In this document: piece by piece, positions 55,730 through 64,000 of the stretch
Layout: every line of letters begins with the position of its first letter
How positions within the stretch are numbered: position 1 is the stretch's first letter
Source of the DNA: Cupriavidus sp. WKF15
Lineage (GTDB): Bacteria; Pseudomonadota; Gammaproteobacteria; Burkholderiales; Burkholderiaceae
Assembly: GCF_029278605.1 (NCBI RefSeq)
Contig: NZ_CP119572.1
Coordinates: 2,480,001 to 2,544,000 of the forward strand
Direction: 5' to 3'
Length of the DNA stretch: 64,000 nt
Program-made: the position numbers and the translations under genes
The notes under the pieces: generated by a model
The model's database searches: none
Told to the model about the DNA's origin: nothing
What the model saw: the letters and a program-made list of their open reading frames with translations, nothing else

Positions 55730-57223
55730 TCAGGACTTGCGCGGCACGCCGCCCAGCAGGGCGGCAACGGGGCGCTTGGGTCCCTGGCGGCCACGCGACA
55801 ATGCCGCCGCAATCATCTCCTCGGCAGGCTTGGCCGGGGCGCTGTTCGGGCTCGGCTCGTAAGGACGCGAGAAGAAAGGGTCGTCCGACGGGCGGAATGC
55901 GGTGCGGCCACCGGCGTGGTCGTGGCGGCGGCGACGGTCATCGCTCTCTCCGTCACCATTGCCGCGGACACGGCGCACGTCCGCGCGCTGGCGGCGGCGA
56001 TCGGCCTCTTCCTGGCGGGACTTCTCGCCGGTGGGATCGAACCCTTCCAGCGTGCCGCGCGGGACGCTGCGCTTGATCAGCTTTTCGATATCGGCGAGAA
56101 GACGCTCGTCGCCGGGCACGAAGATCGACAGCGCATCGCCGCTGGCGCCGGCGCGGCCGGTACGGCCGATGCGGTGCACGTAGTCTTCCGCGCTGAACGG
56201 CAGGTCGAAGTTGATCACGCACGGCATGTCGGCGATATCGAGGCCGCGTGCCGCGACGTCGGTGGCCACCAGCGCGTCGATGGTGCCGTTCTTGAAGCCT
56301 TCCAGCGTCTGCATGCGCTCGGTCTGGGTCTTGTCGCCATGGATTGCGGCGGCGTTGATGCCCTCGCGCTCCAGGTGGCGCGCCAGGCGCGAGCAGCCGA
56401 TCTTGCTGTTGACGAACACGATGCACTGGCGCGACAGGCCCTGTTCGGCGCGCTGGCGCAGCAGGTGCACCACGGCAGCCTGCTTTTGGCCGTCTTCCAC
56501 CTGGTACACCATCTGGCGCACGTTTTCATTGGTGGAGTTGCTGCGCGCCACTTCGATCGTGACCGGCTGCTTCAGGTAGCTCGCGGCCAGGCGCTTGATC
56601 TCGGGCGAGAACGTGGCCGAGAACAGCAGCGTCTGGCGCTGCGCCGGCAGCAGGTTGATGATGCGCTGCAGGTCCGGCAGGAAGCCCATGTCGAGCATGC
56701 GGTCGGCTTCGTCCAGCACCAGCATCTGCACCTGCGACAGGTTCACCGACTTCTGCTGCACGTGGTCGAGCAGCCGGCCCGGCGTGGCCACCAGGATTTC
56801 CACGCCGCGGCGCAGCGCGTCGGTCTGCGGGTTCATGTCGACGCCGCCGAACACCACCGTGCTGCGCAGGTCGGTGTGCTTGGCGTAGCGTGCAACGTTG
56901 TCATAGACCTGGTCGGCCAGCTCGCGCGTGGGCGTGAGCATCAGCGCGCGCACCGGGTGCCGTGCCGGCGAGGCGCTCGCGTTGGCCATAGGCAACAGGC
57001 GCTGGATGATCGGCAGCGCGAAACCAGCGGTCTTGCCGGTGCCGGTCTGGGCCGCGCCCATCACGTCCTTGCCGAGCAGCACCACGGGGATGGCCTGCGC
57101 CTGGATCGGCGTCGGCTTGGTATAGCCTTGCTCGGACAGGGCGCGCAGGATGCGCGCGTCCAGGCCAAAGCTCTCGAACGTCTGCTCGGCTGCGTTCTGG
57201 TCAGGTAGGGTCGTAGTTGTCAT
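55730..57223 (-). CDS. rhlE: DEAD-box RNA helicase RhlE
   Basis: 497 residues. Motifs: FESFGLDARILRAL, GYTKPTPIQAQAIP, AAQTGTGKTAGF, TPTRELADQV, DEADRMLDMGFLP, FSAT, TDVAARGLDIAD and HRIGRTGRAG. The C-terminal extension is basic and Arg/Asp-rich. One of two DEAD-box genes in the window; this lacks the Gly/Phe repeats of the other. The longer upstream frame lacks helicase motifs, so the ATG at 57223 is chosen. Confidence 0.94.
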   Translation of the reverse strand: MTTTTLPDQNAAEQTFESFGLDARILRALSEQGYTKPTPIQAQAIPVVLLGKDVMGAAQTGTGKTAGFALPIIQRLLPMANASASPARHPVRALMLTPTRELADQVYDNVARYAKHTDLRSTVVFGGVDMNPQTDALRRGVEILVATPGRLLDHVQQKSVNLSQVQMLVLDEADRMLDMGFLPDLQRIINLLPAQRQTLLFSATFSPEIKRLAASYLKQPVTIEVARSNSTNENVRQMVYQVEDGQKQAAVVHLLRQRAEQGLSRQCIVFVNSKIGCSRLARHLEREGINAAAIHGDKTQTERMQTLEGFKNGTIDALVATDVAARGLDIADMPCVINFDLPFSAEDYVHRIGRTGRAGASGDALSIFVPGDERLLADIEKLIKRSVPRGTLEGFDPTGEKSRQEEADRRRQRADVRRVRGNGDGESDDRRRRHDHAGGRTAFRPSDDPFFSRPYEPSPNSAPAKPAEEMIAAALSRGRQGPKRPVAALLGGVPRKS

Positions 57224-57580
57224 GGTATCGGGGTCTGGCGGGAGGCGAACCCGGCACAAACGGATACGCGTCTGGAACTCATCTCGCCTTGCTACAGGCC
57301 GGATCCGGGGCGGATCCTGGCGCGGCAATGCCTTTGACGGCATTTGCCCAAGCGAATCAAAGACTTACATTCTAGCACCTCTGCCGCCACGACAGGTGGG
57401 CAAGTCGGCACTGCGTGCACGACGGGTCTCGCCAACGGATTTCGCGAGCCAGTATGGGCGGCCCGGGTTTCAACAGCGTGTCACAAAGCGCGGCGATGAT
57501 GATCGCCGATCCGCTGCCAGCCCCGGTCGGATCGCCATCAGACACGACAGGACATTGAACCCTTGAGCTTGACCCTGACC
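57224..57580. other. Intergenic region upstream of rhlE
   Basis: 357 bases. A minus-strand TAGAAT at 57371-57376 could be the rhlE -10, giving a leader of about 140 bases. Nothing else is recognised. Confidence 0.4.
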
Positions 57581-57766
57581 ATGGATCTGGACTTTCTTCG
57601 CCAGGCGCGTGACCGCTTCCTGATGACTTCCACCGCTTTCCTGGGACTGGCGGGCGCAGCGGCCCTGGCCGCCCCATGCGGCCCGTCCGCCAGCCAGCCG
57701 GAGGGTGCCAGCCCGTCACTGCCGGCCTGGCCATTCGCGCCGCACAGCCTGCCGGCAACGGCCTGA
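57581..57766 (+). CDS. Doubtful small ORF, 61 residues
   Basis: ATG-initiated frame with a short hydrophobic stretch (FLGLAGAAALAAPC) and Pro/Ser-rich tail. No recognised family and no good ribosome-binding site. It lies alone between rhlE and hutG on the opposite strand. Confidence 0.25.
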   Translation: MDLDFLRQARDRFLMTSTAFLGLAGAAALAAPCGPSASQPEGASPSLPAWPFAPHSLPATA

Positions 57767-57789
57767 GTGCGTGAGTTCCCCTGCGGCGA

Positions 57790-58746
57790 TCAGGCCAGCA
57801 GCCGGTAAGCCAGCCGCGCCGCCACGCGCGCACCGCACCCATCGCGATCATAGGCGGGATTGAACTCGGCCAGCTCGGCCACGCGCAACTTGCCGCTGGC
57901 CATGATCACTTCCAGCACGGCCTCGACTACCGTCAACGGCACGCCATAAGCGGCGGGCGCCGACACCGCTGGCATCACGGCCGCCGGCAACACATCGAGA
58001 TCGATGCTCAGATACACATGCGCGGCCGCGTCGATCCATCCCTGCAGTTCCGCCAGGCGCGCATCGAGATGGCGCTCCTGCATCAGCACATCCTCGACCC
58101 AGCGCACGTCCAGTAGCCGCGCGCGCTCGAACAGCGCGGCCGTATTGCCGAGACGGCTGACGCCGAGGCAGGCATAGTCGAAACGCAGGCCACGTTCGCG
58201 GCAGTCGTCGGCGATCTGGTCGAATGGCGTGCCCGAACTGGCCGGACGGCTCGAGCGCAGGTCGAAATGCGCGTCAAGATTGACCACCAGCACGCGGCCG
58301 CGGTCGTCACGCGCATCCAGGTGCGCGCGCAGGCCTTGCCAGGTGCCCCATGCCACTTCGTGGCCCCCGCCAAGGACCAGCGGACGGGCACCTGCCGCGA
58401 GCTCCGCGGCAACCACGCCTCCCAGCGCCTGCTGGGCGGCTTCGAGCCAATCGCCTTCGCACACCACGTCGCCGGCATCGTGCAGCGCCTGCACATCGTG
58501 GGCCGGCACGCCGGCCAGCGCGCGCCGGATCTCATGCGGCCCCGCCGCCGCGCCAACGCGCCCCTGGTTGCGCGCCACGCCGGCATCGCAGCAGAAGCCG
58601 ATCAGCACCGGCGCACCGGGCTCGCGCTGCGTGCCCGCGCGCACGACGTTGAACAGGCGCCGCGTATCGCCGGCCTCGCCGTGATCGACGCGGCCGCGCC
58701 AGACACCTTGCATCGGCTGGCCCTCACGCAATACCGCCGCATTCAT
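57790..58746 (-). CDS. hutG: Formimidoylglutamase HutG
   Basis: 318 residues, arginase/agmatinase fold. Converts N-formimidoyl-L-glutamate to glutamate and formamide in histidine degradation. Manganese ligands: [10 protein letters not shown] near residues 121-130, NLDAHFDLR near 154 and [14 protein letters not shown] near 246. The ATG overlaps the transporter stop (ATGA), so it is in the hut operon. Confidence 0.9.
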   Translation of the reverse strand: MNAAVLREGQPMQGVWRGRVDHGEAGDTRRLFNVVRAGTQREPGAPVLIGFCCDAGVARNQGRVGAAAGPHEIRRALAGVPAHDVQALHDAGDVVCEGDWLEAAQQALGGVVAAELAAGARPLVLGGGHEVAWGTWQGLRAHLDARDDRGRVLVVNLDAHFDLRSSRPASSGTPFDQIADDCRERGLRFDYACLGVSRLGNTAALFERARLLDVRWVEDVLMQERHLDARLAELQGWIDAAAHVYLSIDLDVLPAAVMPAVSAPAAYGVPLTVVEAVLEVIMASGKLRVAELAEFNPAYDRDGCGARVAARLAYRLLA

Positions 58747-60041
58747 TTCAGGCGCCGTCCCAGCGTCTCGGGCACCAGCGCCAGACCGATCAGCGACACC
58801 ACGCCGCAGCCGATCACATAGAGCGCCGGTGCATTGGCGTCACCAGTGATCTGGATCAGGCGCGTCGAGAAGTACTGCGCAAAGCCGCCGAAGATCGCGA
58901 TCGCCACGCAGTAGGCAATCGACAGTCCGGTGGCACGCAGGCGCTGCGGCAGCACCTCGCTGACCAGCACCATCGATGCCGGCGCGGTCATCGACATCGG
59001 CACCGACAGGCAGGCCACCACCACCAGCAGCCGTGCCAGCGAGGGTTCGGCATTGATCAGCACGAACGCCGGGTAGACCATCACCAGCAGCGCCACGCGC
59101 GACCACAGCACGACCGTCTTGCGTCCGATGCGATCGGCCAGCCGGCCGGCGAACGGCGACAGCGCCACCTGGACCAGCGCTGCGATGCAACCGGCCCAGA
59201 TGCTCAGCGACAGCGGCATCTTCAGCACGCTCACGGCGTAGTTGCTGAGGTAGTAGACAACGATATAGGTCGACGAGGCCAGGCCGATCATCAGCAGGAT
59301 GCTGGCGAGCACCTCGCGTGCATGCTGGCGCAGCAGCGGCCATTGCGCGGCGTGTTCGCCGTGATGCGTCGGCTCGGCAGTCTCTTCCAGGCGGCGGCGG
59401 ATCACCAGGCCGACCGGGATGACCAGAATGCCGATCAGGAACGCGAGACGCCAGCCCCATGATTCCAGCTCGGCCGGCGCCAGCACGTTGCTGAGCACCA
59501 GGCCGGTCACCGCGCCCAGCAGTGCCGCCAGCCCCTGGCTGAACGGCTGCCAGCCGGTATAGAAGCCGCGCGTCCGGTCATCGGCGTATTCGAGCAGCAG
59601 TGCGGTCGATGCGCCCATTTCCCCGCCGATGGCAAAGCCCTGCACCAGCCGCGCCAGCACCACCATCATCGGTGCAAGGATGCCGATCTGCGCGTACGGC
59701 GGCGTCACCACGAAAATCAGCGAACTCAGGCCCATCAGCCACAGCGTCAGCGCGACGGCCGGCTTGCGCCCCGCGCGGTCGGCATACATGCCGATCAGCA
59801 GGCCGCCGAGCGGGCGCATCAGGAAGCCGACACCGAAGGTGGCGAACGACATCAGCAGCTGCCCGGTCGGGTTGTCGACCGGGAAATACAGCCGGCCGAT
59901 CAGCGTCGCAAAGAAGCTGTAGACCACGAAATCGTAGAACTCCAGGCCATTGCCGATGGTGATCGCGGCAATGGCGCGCGCACGCGAAAGCTGCGGCTGC
60001 GGCGCCGCAACCGCTGCGCTGGCGGTGGTTTGGATGGACAT
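58743..60041 (-). CDS. MFS transporter, MHS (metabolite:H+ symporter) family
   Basis: 432 residues with twelve predicted helices. The MHS family signature [20 protein letters not shown] near residues 31-50 and the loop [13 protein letters not shown] near 84-96 are present, and [13 protein letters not shown] lies before helix 5. In the hut operon between hutU and hutG, so uptake of histidine, urocanate or a related compound is likely. Confidence 0.88.
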   Translation of the reverse strand: MSIQTTASAAVAAPQPQLSRARAIAAITIGNGLEFYDFVVYSFFATLIGRLYFPVDNPTGQLLMSFATFGVGFLMRPLGGLLIGMYADRAGRKPAVALTLWLMGLSSLIFVVTPPYAQIGILAPMMVVLARLVQGFAIGGEMGASTALLLEYADDRTRGFYTGWQPFSQGLAALLGAVTGLVLSNVLAPAELESWGWRLAFLIGILVIPVGLVIRRRLEETAEPTHHGEHAAQWPLLRQHAREVLASILLMIGLASSTYIVVYYLSNYAVSVLKMPLSLSIWAGCIAALVQVALSPFAGRLADRIGRKTVVLWSRVALLVMVYPAFVLINAEPSLARLLVVVACLSVPMSMTAPASMVLVSEVLPQRLRATGLSIAYCVAIAIFGGFAQYFSTRLIQITGDANAPALYVIGCGVVSLIGLALVPETLGRRLK

Positions 60042-60135
60042 GGGTGTCTCCGGGAAACGGGATGGCAGCGGCCGGGCACCCCTTGGGCGCCCGGCCGTCA
60101 GAGCGGCTCTTGCTGGCCGATTCAGTCGCGCAACT

Positions 60136-61818
60136 TCAGTCGCGCAACATCGGCAGGTCCAGGCCCTGCTCGCGCGCGCAGTCGACGGCGATCTGGTAGC
60201 CGGCGTCGGCGTGGCGCATCACGCCCGTGGCAGGGTCGTTGTTCAGCACGCGGGCGATGCGCGCGGCGGCTTCATCGGTACCGTCGCAGACGATCACCAC
60301 GCCCGAATGCTGCGAGAAGCCCATGCCGACGCCACCGCCGTGGTGCAGGCTCACCCAGGTGGCGCCGCTCGCGGTGTTGAGCAGCGCGTTGAGCAGCGGC
60401 CAGTCGGAGACAGCGTCGGAGCCGTCCTGCATGGATTCGGTCTCGCGGTTGGGGCTGGCGACCGAGCCCGAATCGAGGTGGTCGCGGCCGATCACGATCG
60501 GCGCCGACAGCTCGCCGCTGCGCACCATCTCGTTGAAGGCCAGGCCCAGCTTGGCACGCAGGCCCAGGCCGACCCAGCAGATGCGCGCCGGCAGGCCCTG
60601 GAAGCTGATACGCTCGCGTGCCATGTCGAGCCAGCGGTGCAGGTGCTCGTCGTCGGGGATCAGTTCCTTGACCCTGGCGTCGGTCTTGTAGATGTCCTGC
60701 GGATCGCCCGACAGCGCGGCCCAGCGGAACGGACCGATGCCGCGGCAGAACAGCGGACGGATGTAGGCCGGCACGAAGCCCGGGAAATCGAACGCGTTGT
60801 CGACGCCCTCTTCCTTGGCCATCTGGCGGATATTGTTGCCGTAGTCGAAGGTCGGCACGCCCAGCTTCTGGAAATCCAGCATGGCACGCACGTGCGCAGC
60901 CATCGAAGCCTTGGCGGCCTTGACCACCACGGCCGGCTCGCGCTGCGCGCGCTCGCGATACTCGTCCCAGCCCCAGCCCGCCGGCAGGTAGCCGTTGAGC
61001 GGGTCATGCGCGCTGGTCTGGTCGGTGACCATGTCCGGGCGCACGCCGCGGCGCACCAGTTCCGGCAGCACTTCCGCGGCATTGGCGCACAGCGCGATCG
61101 AAATCGCCTTGCCCTGCGAGGTATAGCGGTCGATACGGGCCAGCGCATCATCGAGGTCCGTAGCCTGTTCGTCGACATATCGCGTCTTCAGGCGGAAGTC
61201 GATGCGGCTCTGCTGGCATTCGATGTTCAGCGAGCACGCGCCGGCCAGCGTGGCGGCCAGCGGCTGCGCGCCGCCCATGCCGCCGAGGCCCGCGGTCAGC
61301 ACCCAGCGGCCCTTGAGGCTGCCGCCGTAATGCTGGCGGCCGGCCTCGACAAAGGTTTCATACGTGCCCTGCACGATGCCCTGGCTGCCGATGTAGATCC
61401 ACGAACCGGCGGTCATCTGGCCGTACATGGCCAGGCCCTTGGCGTCGAGTTCGTTGAAGTGTTCCCAGTTGGCCCAGTGCGGCACCAGGTTGGAGTTGGC
61501 GATCAGCACGCGCGGTGCGTCGCGGTGGGTGCGGAATACGCCGACCGGCTTGCCGGACTGGACCAGCAGGGTCTCGTCGTCTTCCAGGCGGGTCAGCACC
61601 TCGACGATGCGGTCATAGCACTCCCAGTTGCGCGCGGCGCGGCCGATGCCGCCATAGACCACCAGCTCCTTCGGGTTCTCCGCAACCTCGGGGTCGAGGT
61701 TGTTCATCAGCATGCGCAGCGGCGCCTCGGTCAGCCAGCTCTTGGCGGTCAGCTTGTTGCCACGCGGGGCACGAATCTCAATATCGCGGAAACGCGGGTT
61801 CTGGGGGTTCTCACTCAT
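60136..61818 (-). CDS. hutU: Urocanate hydratase HutU
   Basis: 560 residues, the usual length. Adds water to urocanate, giving imidazolonepropionate, with NAD+ as electrophile. Conserved: [20 protein letters not shown] near residues 18-37, [30 protein letters not shown] and [10 protein letters not shown] near 407. Followed by a 94-base gap with a short direct repeat (CAGTCGCGCAAC) at its stop. hutH and hutI are outside the window. Confidence 0.96.
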   Translation of the reverse strand: MSENPQNPRFRDIEIRAPRGNKLTAKSWLTEAPLRMLMNNLDPEVAENPKELVVYGGIGRAARNWECYDRIVEVLTRLEDDETLLVQSGKPVGVFRTHRDAPRVLIANSNLVPHWANWEHFNELDAKGLAMYGQMTAGSWIYIGSQGIVQGTYETFVEAGRQHYGGSLKGRWVLTAGLGGMGGAQPLAATLAGACSLNIECQQSRIDFRLKTRYVDEQATDLDDALARIDRYTSQGKAISIALCANAAEVLPELVRRGVRPDMVTDQTSAHDPLNGYLPAGWGWDEYRERAQREPAVVVKAAKASMAAHVRAMLDFQKLGVPTFDYGNNIRQMAKEEGVDNAFDFPGFVPAYIRPLFCRGIGPFRWAALSGDPQDIYKTDARVKELIPDDEHLHRWLDMARERISFQGLPARICWVGLGLRAKLGLAFNEMVRSGELSAPIVIGRDHLDSGSVASPNRETESMQDGSDAVSDWPLLNALLNTASGATWVSLHHGGGVGMGFSQHSGVVIVCDGTDEAAARIARVLNNDPATGVMRHADAGYQIAVDCAREQGLDLPMLRD

Positions 61819-61883
61819 GGCAGCTCCTTCGGAATCACTGGCCCGGCCTCGCCGGGAAACATCATGTTATAGGCATGTATAGT

Positions 61884-61897
61884 CTTGTATATACAAG
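61884..61897. promoter_or_regulatory. HutC operator before hutU
   Basis: CTTGTATATACAAG is a perfect palindrome and matches the TGTATATACA core recognised by HutC repressors. It lies 66 bases before the hutU start, placing it over the promoter. A half-copy, CTTGTATA at 62821-62828, precedes hutC and could allow autoregulation. Confidence 0.82.
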
Positions 61898-62009
61898 CAT
61901 AGGTGTATTGGGGTATTCCCGAGGTCAGGCAAATATCGAAATCCGAATGTGGCGGCGCCCGGACTTGGCCGGGCGCGTTTGTCGGATCAGTAATGCAGGA
62001 GCGGGACCG

Positions 62010-62792
62010 TCAGGACGTGAACCGCCCTTCCAGCCGGTGCATGGAGCCGGGGTGCAGCAGGCGCACCGACGTCACGACACGGTTGGCAGACCAGGTGCGG
62101 CGGCGGATCAGCAGGCACGGCTCGCCGCGATCGATCTGCAGCAGCGCGCATTCTTCGGGCGTGGCCAGCACGGCCTCGACCACGTGCTCGCCTTCGGTCA
62201 GCGGGGCTACGCGCGACAGGTATTCGTACGGTGTCTGGCGGGTGAAGTCCTGCGCCAGGTAGTCGGGCGCCACCACCGCGTTGACATAGCGATCCTCGAG
62301 CTGGATCGGCATATCGTCCTCGTAGTGCACGATCACCGTGTGGAACACGCGCTGGCCCTCGCCCACATCGAGCGCGGCCGCGCGCGCGGCGCCTGCCACC
62401 TCTTCGCTGCTCTTCACCACCCTGGCATGGTGGCGGCGGCCGCGCGCCGCGATTTCCTCGGCGATATTGTTGACCGCGTACAGCGCGGAATTGCGCTTGG
62501 GCTCGGCGACAAACGTGCCGACACCCTGCATGCGCACCAGCAGCCCGTCGGCGGTCAGCTCCCGCAGCGCGCGGTTCACGGTCATGCGGCTCACGCCGAG
62601 TTCCTCGACCAGCTCGGTCTCGGACGGTACGCGATGATGCGGCGGCCAGCTGCCGTCGGCGATCCTGCCGCTGATGAATTGCTTGACGCGCGCATAGAGC
62701 GGCGCCGGCAGCGTGTCGGCCAGCCCGGCGGCTGGCTGGCCCGGCTGTGCGGAGGCTTGAGACAACGATTTTCCCCATGAGGCGGACACCAT
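62010..62792 (-). CDS. hutC: Histidine utilisation repressor HutC (GntR family)
   Basis: 260 residues. N-terminal GntR winged helix (PLYARVKQFISGRIADGSWP, HRVPSETELVEELGVSRMTV near 62-75) and a C-terminal UTRA effector domain that binds urocanate. It likely represses hutU-MFS-hutG by binding the palindrome at 61884. The ATG at 62792 is used; a TTG two codons upstream is possible. Confidence 0.9.
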   Translation of the reverse strand: MVSASWGKSLSQASAQPGQPAAGLADTLPAPLYARVKQFISGRIADGSWPPHHRVPSETELVEELGVSRMTVNRALRELTADGLLVRMQGVGTFVAEPKRNSALYAVNNIAEEIAARGRRHHARVVKSSEEVAGAARAAALDVGEGQRVFHTVIVHYEDDMPIQLEDRYVNAVVAPDYLAQDFTRQTPYEYLSRVAPLTEGEHVVEAVLATPEECALLQIDRGEPCLLIRRRTWSANRVVTSVRLLHPGSMHRLEGRFTS

Positions 62793-62875
62793 CGGCAACA
62801 GTGCCCGAGTGCCCGCCGGACTTGTATAGAGCGGTATTTACGTCACTGGCGAATGTACCACGCGGCTCGCGCCGG

Positions 62876-63556
62876 TCAACCCGTCGCGAGCCGCCGCAGC
62901 GCCGCCGGCTGCAACAGCTCCACCTGCCGGTAGTGGCGGCGTATCCAGCCGGCATCCTCCCAGGCCTGCAGGTACTTGGCGACGGTCTGCCGCGAACGGT
63001 TGACCATATCGCCGAGATCTTCGGCGGAGACCCGCACCACGTGGTCGGTCCGATCGGCCAGTTCGAGCAGGCGCGCGGCCATGCGCGCATCGACCGGCGC
63101 CTGCTGGGCCCGCTCGGCGTGGTCGAAGGCGACGCGCAGGCGCGCGCAGATTTGCTGGACGATCAGTTGCATGCCTTCCGGATGCGCGGCCAGGATGCGG
63201 TCGAAATCGCGCCGGCCCAGCACCAGCAGCTCGGTGCTGCCCACGGCGAACGCGTCATGCGTGCGCGGCTTGCCGTCGAGCAGCGAGATCTCGCCGAACC
63301 AGCGGCCGCGGCCCACCACCGAATAGACCGACTCGCGCCCGCTCGCGCTGACGCGGCTCATGCGCACGCGGCCCGCCAGCACCATGCAGAAATACGTGGG
63401 CGGATCCCCGCGCGCGAAGATCATGTCGCCGTCGCCGAAACGCTGGCGGCGTGCGGCCTTCTGCACGGCGTCGAGCACGCTGGCCGGCGCATTGCGCAGC
63501 CAGCCGCTCGCCACCACGCTGCGCGGCAGCGTCCTGCCGGAATCCACGGCTTTCAC
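62876..63556 (-). CDS. Crp/Fnr family transcriptional regulator
   Basis: 226 residues from a GTG with a strong GGGGGAGG site; a longer form from the ATG at 63613 lacks one. A cyclic-nucleotide-binding-like domain (FGDGDMIFARGDPPTYFCMVLA near 40-60) precedes an HTH (AEDLGDMVNRSRQTVAKYLQAW). The Fnr cysteine cluster is absent. Divergent from the aldolase gene, which may be its target. Confidence 0.88.
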   Translation of the reverse strand: MKAVDSGRTLPRSVVASGWLRNAPASVLDAVQKAARRQRFGDGDMIFARGDPPTYFCMVLAGRVRMSRVSASGRESVYSVVGRGRWFGEISLLDGKPRTHDAFAVGSTELLVLGRRDFDRILAAHPEGMQLIVQQICARLRVAFDHAERAQQAPVDARMAARLLELADRTDHVVRVSAEDLGDMVNRSRQTVAKYLQAWEDAGWIRRHYRQVELLQPAALRRLATG

Positions 63557-63672
63557 ATCACCCTCCCCCTGGCCAAAGCGAGATTGTCCAATACTTAACA
63601 GACTTGCGCCCATGCCCGGGCCCAGAATGCCACCGCACTCACGACATAGACAGCACCCCCGGAGGCATACAC

Positions 63673-64000
63673 ATGGCGCAAATACAACTCGTCGATTCCG
63701 TCAGGGACCGCGTTTCCGACGCGGAATGGCAGATGCGCGTCGACCTGGCGGCGGCCTACCGCCTGGTCGCGCATTTCGGCTGGGACGACCTGATCTTCAC
63801 CCACATCTCGGCACGCGTGCCCGACGCGCCGGACCAGTTCCTGATCAATCCCTACGGCATGCTGTTCGACGAGATCACGGCGTCCAGCCTGGTCAAGGTC
63901 GACCATCACGGCGTGCCCGTGCTGGCCACGCCGTACGACGTCAACCCCGCCGGCTTCATCATCCACAGCGCCGTGCACGAGGCGCGGCCCGAGATCGGCT
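63673..64000 (+). CDS. Class II aldolase/adducin family protein (3' partial)
   Basis: 109 residues are visible before the window ends. A GGAGG site precedes the ATG. Conserved: AAYRLVAHFGWDDLIFTHIS near residues 27-46, LINPYGMLFDEITAS near 57-71, and HSAVHEARPEIG, where the zinc-binding HxxxH motif lies. Likely an aldolase or a decarboxylase-like enzyme; the substrate is unknown. Confidence 0.88.
   Translation, partial: MAQIQLVDSVRDRVSDAEWQMRVDLAAAYRLVAHFGWDDLIFTHISARVPDAPDQFLINPYGMLFDEITASSLVKVDHHGVPVLATPYDVNPAGFIIHSAVHEARPEIG

Noticed and set aside
57563..57766. A confident gene between rhlE and hutG
   Set aside because: Short, no ribosome-binding site, no family; kept only as a doubtful ORF.

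Overview
The window is high-GC chromosomal DNA from a betaproteobacterium, most likely Cupriavidus or a close Burkholderiales relative. The evidence is codon usage, a copABCD/copRS copper cluster, a BMP-type nucleoside ABC transporter, hut genes under a HutC-type repressor, and housekeeping genes (rdgB, hemW, thyA, folA, orn, rsgA, gluQ) typical of a primary chromosome. No sequence search could be run, so the genus is an inference. No rRNA operon, CRISPR array, complete insertion sequence or prophage was seen. One tRNA-Ser(UGA) gene is present.

Layout. 1-2.4 kb: the end of rdgB, then hemW, then a convergent glycine-zipper lipoprotein. 2.6-3.3 kb: tRNA-Ser beside a decayed toxin-antitoxin locus (BrnT/BrnA-like pieces and an Xre-type antitoxin). 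3.3-10.4 kb: copper resistance, with copA-copB-copC-copD and a DUF411 protein on the minus strand and copRS divergent. 10.4-13 kb: a small HExxH protein, then an osmoprotectant ABC operon in which ATPase, binding protein and permease have each lost a large part. A short promoter-to-terminator unit abuts the truncated permease. 13.2-19.8 kb: a pirin, a complete BMP-type nucleoside transporter operon and a DUF1232 protein.

19.8-36.6 kb is the most interesting region: an apparently unnamed secretion and signalling system. A minus-strand operon encodes a double-FHA membrane protein, an HlyD adaptor, a parvulin PPIase, an ABC exporter with two cyclic-nucleotide-binding-like domains and an intact-looking C39 peptidase, and a sigma-54 activator. 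Around it lie a TolC/NodT-type outer-membrane lipoprotein, two DUF4399 proteins, a periplasmic SUMF1/FGE-fold protein lacking the FGE cysteines, a membrane Ser/Thr kinase, and a 74-residue peptide with a double-glycine leader that is the obvious export substrate. I infer a kinase/FHA-controlled, sigma-54-linked exporter of a small cationic bacteriocin-like or signalling peptide.

37-64 kb: a DEAD-box helicase with a long leader and glycine/arginine-rich tail; egtD with an EgtB-like partner that appears to lack all three iron-binding histidines; terC behind a yybP-ykoY manganese riboswitch; thyA-folA; pmbA; yjgA-mog; an AEC carrier; orn; an M48 protease; rsgA; a DUF2007 protein; a CobD/CbiB-family protein; a second pirin with a divergent LysR regulator; gluQ; rhlE; the hut genes (hutG, an MHS-family MFS transporter, hutU, hutC) with a clear HutC palindrome before hutU; a Crp/Fnr regulator; and the start of a class II aldolase cut by the window edge.
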